From: Heligmosomoides polygyrus polygyrus
Taxonomy: Eukaryota > Nematoda > Chromadorea > Rhabditida > Heligmosomidae
Length of the DNA: 64,000 nt
Reading direction: 5' to 3'
Assembly: GCA_947396885.1 (NCBI GenBank)
Contig: OX377203.1
Coordinates: 496,001 to 560,000 of the forward strand
In this document: positions 57,801-64,000 of the stretch, piece by piece
How the letters are laid out: each line of letters begins with the position of its first letter
Numbering within the stretch: position 1 is the stretch's first letter
Notes under the pieces: generated by a model
Database searches by the model: none
The model's input: the letters and a program-made list of their open reading frames with translations, nothing else
Told to the model about the DNA's origin: nothing
Made by a program: the position numbers and the translations under genes

Positions 57801-60800
57801 TAGCATGTTTTATTCCAATCCGAAGAAAATTTTACTGCAGTGCTCCTAGCAGCTACAACGTTGTGGGTGATGCCAGCACAGAAGGAAAGCGTTAACCACA
57901 GAAGGTTTCAAACGTTGCTTCGGAGCGCAAAAGACCAAATCCACTGTTATTTAGAAAAGCTATTTAATTTTCAGCTGCTCTTGTAAGCTTGGGACCAAGT
58001 TGTGGGGCAGCCTCAGGCAATCGAGATTTCTGCTTCAAAATAGAGAACTATTGGTATCTGGTAGTTAGGGGAGGGGTCACCATAGCATACCGTGGGGTGC
58101 GGGAGTGGAGTAGCTACATACAGCCAATGTAAATGCAGTCTTATCTCTTATTTTCGATTACAGGTCCCTATTTTGTCTGCTTCCGTATAGGGCGAGGGAA
58201 GGAGCTCCAGGATGTAGGCAATCTTAACACGGGTGCGTCACTCCAGCCACATCCTGGAGTCCCTTCCCCTGCTTAAATCAAGAGCATAGAACATAGCTAT
58301 AGCATTGTTTGTTTGCTTTCCTCACTATAGGTTTGCCATCATTTCTTTTTGTTCGTGTTAGTGACACTTTTTATAAGGTGAGCCCCCCCCCCCCCCACAG
58401 CTACCATAGCGGCATAGTTCGTTATAGCAGACTGAGAAAATCGTTCAACATCTACTGCAGAACTCCGCTTAAATGGAATTTCCACCATCAATGAACAATG
58501 TGGACAGGTGTATGGATTAGTTCTTCAAAACAAATATAACATGTGAGCCATAGTCAACTCTCTAGTGGAAGCGAAAACAGAAGCTCATGCCCATCCCAAC
58601 AGTGCAAACGTTTGCAAACATTTTTAGGGAATTGAGGTTTTTCTATTCCTTCCAGCTCCATGATTGTTATTACTGCTCATTCCTAGCATTCGTCTCCTTT
58701 TCAATTCAACTTCCATAGATTCCTGCTGAGTACAGAAGCTTACGCTTGCTCGTTGGCTTCTTGATGATTGATTGGAGTACTTGGGTCCCGCAACGATCGT
58801 CTGCATACTGTGCGAAAACTCGCCCAACCCGCCCCGGAAAACTCGTCACTACCATGTCGCTTTAGACGCGAGTCGGAAGTATAAGCTAGGGCTAAGTCGG
58901 GTTTCATACTTCCGTCGCAGAGCGGCGCGGCGTTACGAAAGCAATCAATATCCATCGCCTGTGCTGTCCAATCGATTTGTGAAGGTTTATTAACGTCGCG
59001 CCGCTCAGAATCTGAAGTATAAATCTCGCCTAATGCACAAGTTTGTAGCGCTCGTTTTCCGTTAAAGATTTTAATTCACATTTTTCTACATTATGGATAG
59101 CTTTCCCTGAATTACGCATGCAGCACTTTCAGTAGGCAACCGATAATAGGTGAATTCGAGATTTTTGCGCCCTGTATAAGAATCTATTACTACCATCTAC
59201 TATACCTCCACGACTCTAGAGATGGAAAATGTTTTGTCCGGACATCACCTAGTGGGTTATTTGCGCTGCTGGTCACGAATATATGCCCTTCGTTTCCAAA
59301 ATTTTGGCTTGTTACGGTAGGTACGGTACGTATGGGCGGTTAAGGCTGTCCACGTCAGTAGAATCCCTTTCTCCACCTATGTGATCGGACTTATTTTCCA
59401 ACCACCTTCTACATCAAGCTTAATAGTATTTATGTATTTATACGTGTATGACAACACGCGACGAAATAAACACCAGCAAGACAACACATTGGTAATAAAC
59501 ACAAAATACAAGAAACGGCGAATTAGCGAGTCTTAAGATAACTACCAACGAGCTTTTTATATTGGTTAAACGAAGATGGCAAAGTATGTTTTTTGGTAAA
59601 CATCAAGAATTCAGAACCGGCCCTTTGAGTAAAAAAGGAGGCACGAGCACAACTTTTGGCCGTAGAATAATGAATTTTAGATCTACAACCCAAGGTGGTA
59701 GAACGATGAACTGTGTAAAGCTCATTAAGTGGAAGTGCAACTTTTCCAGTCATCATCTTGAAAATCATAATCAGATCGTTTCGCTTCCTACAAATAGCAA
59801 GCGATTCCAGCTCGAATATTTTATTACGATCAGGCGCTGATGGAATGGAGGTGTAGTCATAGCCATTTAAGCGTAACCATAGCTTTCTAGTGTAGCTATT
59901 CTGAACGGATTCTAGCCTCTGTATGCAGCGCTTAAGGTGAGGACTGAACACAGTGGTGCCATACTCCATTATGGGGCGAACATATGATTTGTATGCAAGG
60001 AGGAAGTGAGTTTTTGAATTTGTAGACCACGCAGACTAGGTCTGAGTCTGCGTGGTCTACAAATTCAGTTCTGATAAGCCCAGATCACGCAGACTGTTTT
60101 CGCTGAGTAGGTTGCAACCACCAAGGCTGTAAATGTGTTTAACAGAACTTGAATTGCCTAGATGAAAAACCCGAGTTTTTTGAGCAGAGAGAGGTAATTT
60201 CCACCTGTCCGACCAATCGGCAACATCTGGAACTGCATATTGGAGGGCAAAGTGATCCTCTTCACTGGTAATATTCCTGTATACTTTTATATCGTCGGCA
60301 AACATTTTGCACCTAACGCCGCGCCTTTCAACTGAGACAGGTAAATCGGAAGTGTAGATGATGAAAAGAATCGGTGACAATATACCCCCCCCCCCCCTCC
60401 CGGGGTACGCCACTTGTTATTGAGTACGTTCGAGAAAATTTGTTATTCACCTTTACTTGGAAGTGATGAAGTTCTTTACCCAGTTAACAATTCTGGGTTG
60501 AATTCCAGAAATTTGAAGCTTGAAAATAAGTTCTCTGAAGGGCACCTTATCAAAAGCCTTGCTGAAATCAAAAAAGACCACATCAACATCAGTGTTATCA
60601 TCCAGTGACTTGGTCCAATCGTCTAAGGTAGATAGCATCAAGGTCTCAGTCGATCTTCCGACTCTGAAGCCATATTGGTTCTTAGGTATAACCTCATGTG
60701 CTTCTATATGGTTTACAAGAGCCACTTTCAGAATTTTCTCAAATATTCTGGAAAACACTGACGTGATACTAATAGGACGATAATTAGATACTAAGATTGT

Positions 60801-63235
60801 GTGGTGGTTTTTTGGGGATAGGAGTGACAAATGCATGCTTCCATCGATTTGGAATTTCGCTATGCATGTAACTAAAATTGAAAATATGCTCAAGAGGAGC
60901 TACTAAGGCTACAGCTACTTTTTTGATGAAGTAGGTAGGTATTTCATCAGGAGTAGTGGTATACGATAAGCTTAATAGTAGTGCACGAAAAGTTGATTAT
61001 TTAAAAAAGAAATGGTAGGTTTGTGGACAATAGCTTAAATAATGTCATAGGCGAAATGTGGGCAAAATTGGTGATCAAGATCTCGTCACCCTTATTCACC
61101 ATTACCTACCGTAACCTGCAGTTCTCCACTGTAATGCTAAAAACGTACATCATATTCATGATCAGCACCAGAGGCGAAGCTTTAGCGGAATCGATGATCA
61201 TCTTCTCGGCTGCTTACTCATCTATACCCATTGTAACCGGTCGAAATTTTGAAAACGATTCATACCTAGAGCAGTGATGCCGACTGAAAGCTATCCATTT
61301 CGTAACATTCATAAAACGAGGCATCTCCTTGCGACTGAACTATAAATTATACCTAAACGACGAATGATCGTAATAAGCACGACTATTCGGCAAATTTTCA
61401 TACTTGAGCACTCGTTGAATCGTTCTGAACCTTCTTTCCTGAGCAACTTCCGCAAATGAGCGATTCACCATATTCAATTTTCAGAACTAGTCCAGCCGTT
61501 AAACCGAAGTACGACAGCGTAGCGCCCACACCGCCTCCGCCACCACCGCATCGGGGAGCTGCAACTTACTCTGATGCCTCGGCGAGCTACTCCAACTCGA
61601 GCCATTCTCCCTCAATCACCTCCAAACCTCTACCACCAGCTCCTTCAACGAGCTCCTATGCGACGGCGCCGGCTCCACCAAGTAAAATCGGCTATCCATC
61701 GCTGGTCAACGAGCTGCAAGAACTGCAGCTGAACTCGCAAGGTGAGTCTTTGATGGAGATTGGAAAATTCGTGGCGTATCCGTCCCACTCTGTTGTTTGT
61801 GCTGCGGTGTCTATTTTTCTTGGAATGCGTTCTCTTCCGAAAGGCTACGGTAATTTAAGTACTATTAGGTTGTCCCATAAGTCCCCGCCGTTTTTTCAAC
61901 GATTCACTGCAGATTTCGCCGGCGGTCTCTTGCATAGCGCTGCATAGCTTTCGAAAGAGAATGATTTGCTCTATCAGAGCATGTATTGCGCTTCTTTTTT
62001 CATCAGGAATTTTGTTAATTTTTAGGTCGTTGAAGTGAAAAGTGAAAAAGTAGCCATTTGCGCACTTGTTCTCTCCGCTTAGGTTTGTAATTTTTTGCGC
62101 AGTTTTTTCGAGCATTTGGAAGGCAATGCTCTGTACTACAAGAATATGTGTTAGTGCTATTTGCTCATTTGTCCTTTATTGATTTTTAGGCTATCAAATT
62201 GGGACGTCCGGAGGAGGATCGTTATTTTTGCCGACAGCTCCTGCTCTGTGTTTGGACTTTTTGGGTTGGTGTTATATGTCATTCGAAAGAGAATGTCTTG
62301 CTCTATAAGAATGTGTCGCGTTTATTGATTTCTATTGAATACCAACAAAATGCCAAAAAGAGAAGAATCATCTCACCGACAGCTCCTTCTCCTTCTTCAG
62401 TTGTTGATATTCGACAGAAACCAGCGTGAGCCAATAAACGCGACACAAATTCTTACTGAGCAAGACATCCTCTTCCAAACGACATATAACACCAAGCAAA
62501 AAAGTCCAACCACAGAACCGGAGTTTTGGTAAAAATTCGGACGGAAAAGTCGGAATTCCCAATTTGATGGCCTAAAAATCAATAAAGGGCAAGTGAGAAA
62601 ATCGGACCAACACATATTCTTGTAGTATAGAACATTGTCTTCCAAGTGCTATAAAAAACTGCGCAAAAAAATTACAAACTCAAGCGGAGAGGACAAGTGC
62701 GCAAATGGCTACTTTTTAACTTTTTCACTTTTCACTTTAACGACCTAAAAATTGACAAAATTCAGGATGAAAAAAGAAACACAATAGATGCTCTGATAGA
62801 GCTAATCATTCTCTTTCGAAAGCTATGCAGCGCTATGCAAGAGACCGCCGGCGAAATCTGCAGTGAATCGTTGAAAAAAAAAACGGCGAAGACTTATGGG
62901 ACAACCTAATACATATATGCTTCGATGATTTTTAAGGTGTGTTTGAAATTGTACTGTGCTAGTATATCTTAATTGTATTTTTAGTTGTAATCGAATTTGC
63001 ACTGCATTCTCTTGCCGGGACTTGTCAAGACGTTATTTAATTTAATTTAATTAATATATTCATAGACTACATTAAAGACAACGGCGGAATTCAGGAACAA
63101 CAACCACCTCAGGAAAAAAATCGGTTTACAAAAGAGGATTAATATTGTCGTCCTATTCAGGTAGAAGGAATACCGCTGCGCCAGTGTCTGCCGCATATGC
63201 CGCTCCTCCTGTCGCTTCCTATAAGGATCATCAGG
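51832..63235 (+). CDS. Unrecognised proline/alanine-rich protein, four exons seen, 3' partial
   Basis: Exons 51832-51922, 57068-57266, 61485-61741 and 63161-63235 join in consistent phases (1, 2, 1, 1) with good splice sites (GTGAGT donors; TTCCAG, TTTTCAG and TATTCAG acceptors). The protein starts MVVSGRSSQPPPQLPPRING. It then has a helical alanine/lysine-rich block (SAAKAFFEAAKRPEVRQ, AAAKNPFVRDVAKSAAKNPE, RNQLIAALEKQYG), a tract TPPPPPPHRG followed by Ser/Ala/Pro-rich sequence (KPLPPAPSTSSYATAPAPP), and the hydrophobic motif YPSLVNELQELQLN. PxxP segments suggest an adaptor or scaffold binding SH3 or similar domains; that is inference. TTACAG ends 22 bases before the ATG and may be a trans-splice site. 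Introns of 5.1, 4.2 and 1.4 kb are filled with transposons. The rest lies beyond the right edge. Confidence 0.7.
52166..52317. repeat. MITE family A, copy 6, TAA duplication
   Basis: GGGTCTATTCATTCTTCGCG and its inverse. TAA at 52163-52165; the TAA at 52318-52320 on the right is shared with the abutting family E element. Confidence 0.85.
52361..52502. repeat. MITE family D, copy 1 (nested)
   Basis: AGGCCCCCACACTCTTCTGC and the inverse of GCAGAAGTGTGTGGGGGCC; TAA on the left (52358-52360) and TTA on the right (52503-52505). A related, longer element is at 55843-56169. Confidence 0.82.
52506..52736. repeat. MITE family A, copy 7 (nested)
   Basis: GGGCCTGTTCATACTTCGCG and its inverse with TTA on both sides (52503-52505, 52737-52739); lies within family E copy 2. 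Confidence 0.88.
53218..53337. repeat. B-related hairpin MITE with diverged ends
   Basis: GGCCTTGTTTAATGTGCGC and the inverse of GTGCACACTAAACAAGGGC bound it; TAA at 53215-53217 and 53338-53340. The centre GAATTGATCAATCGCGTCG resembles family B. The right TAA is shared with the next MITE. Confidence 0.8.
53341..53496. repeat. MITE family A, copy 8, TAA duplication
   Basis: GGGTCATAATTCGCGACAGC and an inverse ending in ACATAGACC; TAA at 53338-53340 and 53497-53499. Abuts the preceding element. Confidence 0.75.
53640..53940 (+). repeat. Family K fragment
   Basis: AT-rich half element (TTCTTTGAACAAAAAAAAA ... GCTCAGAAGTGCTCAATTTGG) similar to 29690-29950. Confidence 0.4.
54529..54896 (+). mobile_element. 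MITE family G, copy 3, 10-bp target duplication
   Basis: CATTATAACA flanks both sides; with CT included, the boundary is ambiguous by two bases. The element is collinear with 28946-29301, including a long C run near 54713. Confidence 0.85.
55039..55398 (-). mobile_element. MITE family G, copy 4, 9-10 bp target duplication
   Basis: GATTTCAGC flanks the left end (55030-55038) and TGATTTCAGC the right (55399-55408). Opposite orientation to copy 3, 140 bases away, so the two could pair as a large inverted repeat in the transcript. Confidence 0.85.
55624..55730. repeat. MITE family J, copy 2
   Basis: GGCCGTATGCTCGTGTTCCC and its inverse; matches 28498-28604. Confidence 0.65.
55759..56225. mobile_element. 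MITE family C, copy 3, with family D element nested inside
   Basis: GCCCTAGTTTATACTTGCGC (left) and GCGCAAGTATAAACTGGGGC (right), flanked by TAA at 55756-55758 and 56226-56228. The C body is split at its central GGTCGATATCTATCCC by 55843-56169. Confidence 0.85.
55843..56169. repeat. MITE family D, long copy (nested in C)
   Basis: GGCCCATGCACACTTCTGCG and the inverse of CGCAGAAGTCTGCATGGGCC; unusually GC-rich (CGCGG runs). A second internal GGCATGCACACTCTTGCGAC suggests another D end inside. Confidence 0.78.
56303..56505 (+). repeat. tRNA-derived SINE, copy d, rearranged
   Basis: A piece of SINE body (GGTACTGTGCTTGTTCGG ... AAAGCACTCAC) precedes the head (GTGTAGCGCAGTCGGAGGAGG, 56376 onward), the reverse of the normal order, as in a head-to-tail dimer with deletions. 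Confidence 0.6.
56510..56661. repeat. MITE family L, copy 3
   Basis: GGGCCAGATTCATCAACCGC and an inverse near CACTAATCTGGCTC; an inner GTGAATCCGCGGTGAG mirrors the left end. Confidence 0.6.
56756..56888. repeat. MITE family B, copy 7
   Basis: GGCCCCGTTTATACTTCGTC and the inverse of GACGAAGTATAAACGAGGCC; TTA on the right and TTATT on the left. Confidence 0.85.
57294..57415. repeat. MITE family C, copy 4
   Basis: GCCCTAGTTTATACTTGCGG starts 27 bases after the donor of the coding exon ending at 57266, preceded by TAA. The right end is altered (GGAAGTATACTCGCGTCTAA). Confidence 0.75.
57404..58895. mobile_element. Composite region bounded by inverted 85-base repeats
   Basis: 57406-57492 (CTCGCGTCTAAAGCGACATGG ... 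CACAGTATGCGGGCGATCG) recurs inverted at 58787-58872. The outer side of the right copy ends GGAAGTATAAGCTAGGGC, a family C end, before TAA. Left family C and right C end could be the termini of one 1.6 kb element (57294-58895). The interior has no recognised transposase. Confidence 0.5.
58902..59031. repeat. Diverged B/C-related MITE
   Basis: GGGTTTCATACTTCCGTCGC and an inverse ending GAAGTATAAATCTCGCC, flanked by TAAG and TAA. Internal GGCGCGGCGTTACG resembles family C. Confidence 0.6.
59520..60960 (-). mobile_element. CR1-like non-LTR retrotransposon, broken
   Basis: Minus-strand RT segments run SNYRPISITSVFSRIFEKIL, NQYGFRVGRSTETLM, DVVFFDFSKAFDKVPFRELI (60893-60453), then GGILSPILFIIYTSDLP with catalytic MFADDIKVYRNI (60413-60057), then MEYGTTVFSPHLKRCIQRLE to the end (59969-59523). 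A frame break lies at the poly-C run (60386) in the GVPRGG motif. A 22-base snapback at 60016-60066 replaces coding sequence. Same broad group as 7630-8974 but clearly a different family copy. Confidence 0.88.
60016..60066. repeat. 22-base perfect inverted repeat inside LINE
   Basis: GAATTTGTAGACCACGCAGA-CT at 60016-60037 is repeated inverted at 60045-60066, with a 7-base spacer. It interrupts the RT frame after SLRDLGLSEL. Confidence 0.92.
61865..62909. mobile_element. Foldback mariner-like MITE, about 520-base arms
   Basis: TTAGGTTGTCCCATAAGTCC starts the left arm; its inverse ends the right arm, with TA on both sides (61863-61864, 62910-62911). The two halves are inverse copies over nearly their whole length (CGATTCACTGCAGATTTCGC, TTCGAAAGAGAATG, AAGAATATGTG, ATCAAATTGGGA blocks all recur inverted). 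Mirror-image frames (LCSAMQETAGEICSESLKK) reflect arm identity, not a gene. It lies in intron 3 of the unassigned gene. Confidence 0.9.
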
Positions 63236-64000
63236 GTGAATTTAACTTACAGCCTTTTCTTTATGAACTACGTTTCGCATGTGTGTTTACGTTGTTCCCT
63301 GGTTCAATCCAGCTGCACGACAAGATCTATCAGCTCTTCTGCCATGCATGCTTGAAAGTGTGTTATGTTCAGGGCGCAATACGACTTGGGGCCATTTCCT
63401 AGCCATTCTTAAGTAGGTGCTTCTACACCTTTTTCTCATTTTGCGGAAATATTCTTCGTTTTATCAGCAGTAGCTACAAATAGGGTACCGAAGCCGTATT
63501 GCGTTACAATCTGTCTTGTTGGACATTGTTTTCGTGAGAGAGCGGCTTCTGAATCGTCGTCTCGTCTTTGTTTACACAGCAGTTGCGGCATCTATTCTAG
63601 TAGGAGGTGGGGAGGGGGGGGGGGGGGTGGGATAGGAGCATTGGCATTATTAGCATCTCTATTTCCCTTTTAGATTGGCCGGCTGAAAGCTCTAATATTA
63701 GGGGGGGGGGGGGCAAAATAATGAGGCTCTCCATGCGGTGCCCATATATGTCGTGACTGGAGTACGGTTTCGTACTTCTCGTATTTGTATGTTTGTTTGC
63801 TACTCTACTTACTGAAGGCTATCTGAAAAGTGCCCACTTTCACCGTTCCCAGAAGCATGCCAAAACCCCAGTCTGTGTCATGCCGAAACCCTGACGAGTC
63901 GACCTGTGTCGCTCAAATCTCGCCCAATTCCCAACCCCGAGCAGCCTGGACTCAATAGTCACGTAAGATGAGAAGTACGTCTTCTACCTTAACCCTGCCA
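63236..64000. other. Intron of the 51.8 kb gene, with poly-G runs
   Basis: No further phase-matched exon was found. Two G runs lie at about 63615-63627 and 63701-63714. Confidence 0.45.

Larger units (their letters stand above)
59245..61265. repeat. Family H relics flanking the CR1 LINE
   Basis: 59253-59335 (GTGGGTTATTTGCGCTGCTGG ... GTTACGGTAGGTACGG) and 61040-61265 (GATCAAGATCTCGTCACC ... TACCTACCGTAAC ... ATTCATGATCAGCACC) resemble the left and right halves of element H1, as if a CR1 insertion split an older H copy. Confidence 0.4.

Noticed and set aside
61855..62909. Two similar small proteins on opposite strands
   Set aside because: Mirror readings of the two arms of a foldback MITE; no independent coding signal.

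Overview
The window reads as genomic DNA of a clade V (strongylid, hookworm-like) nematode. Genes have many short exons with TTTTCAG-type acceptors and GTAAGT or GTGAGT donors. Two genes match nematode families closely (RED/SMU-2 and a soluble guanylate cyclase of the gcy-32/34/36 type), and the mariner elements resemble the Hsmar1/bandit group known from hookworms. The species itself is inferred, not shown. Gene names rest on my recognition of protein families; no database was searched.

Layout. 0.4-0.8 kb: two exons of a methionine-R-sulfoxide reductase (MsrB) on the minus strand, running off the left edge. 5.5-11.9 kb: a complete 13-exon RED/SMU-2 splicing gene on the plus strand; its 2.9 kb fifth intron holds a truncated CR1-like LINE between two copies of another repeat. 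12.6-13.9 kb: a dead mariner. 14.7-17.6 kb: a minus-strand SR/RGG/proline-rich RNA-binding protein ending in an RRM-like domain. 17.7-30.7 kb: mostly repeats, with one candidate two-exon gene end near 24.8 kb. 30.8-42.1 kb: a 19-exon soluble guanylate cyclase on the minus strand, with a nearly intact mariner and several MITEs in its introns. 45.8-48.7 kb: an RTE-clade LINE broken by one stop and one frameshift. 51.8-63.2 kb: four phase-matched exons of an unrecognised proline/alanine-rich protein on the plus strand, running off the right edge, its introns packed with transposons.

The most informative non-genic content is the MITE population. Several hairpin families (A to E below) sit on TAA/TTA target duplications like PIF/Harbinger (Tourist-like) elements and are inserted inside and beside one another. 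One family (G) has 10-bp target duplications, another (I) has 8-bp duplications, and others have TA duplications (mariner/Tc1-like). A tRNA-derived SINE family is also present.

The genes do not form a functional cluster: two act in pre-mRNA or RNA processing, one in cGMP signalling, one in protein repair, one is unknown. I found no CRISPR array, bacterial operon, complete Harbinger transposase or credible functional tRNA or rRNA gene. No wholly new biological system was identified; the nested MITE architecture and the unassigned gene at 51.8 kb are the best candidates for something undescribed.
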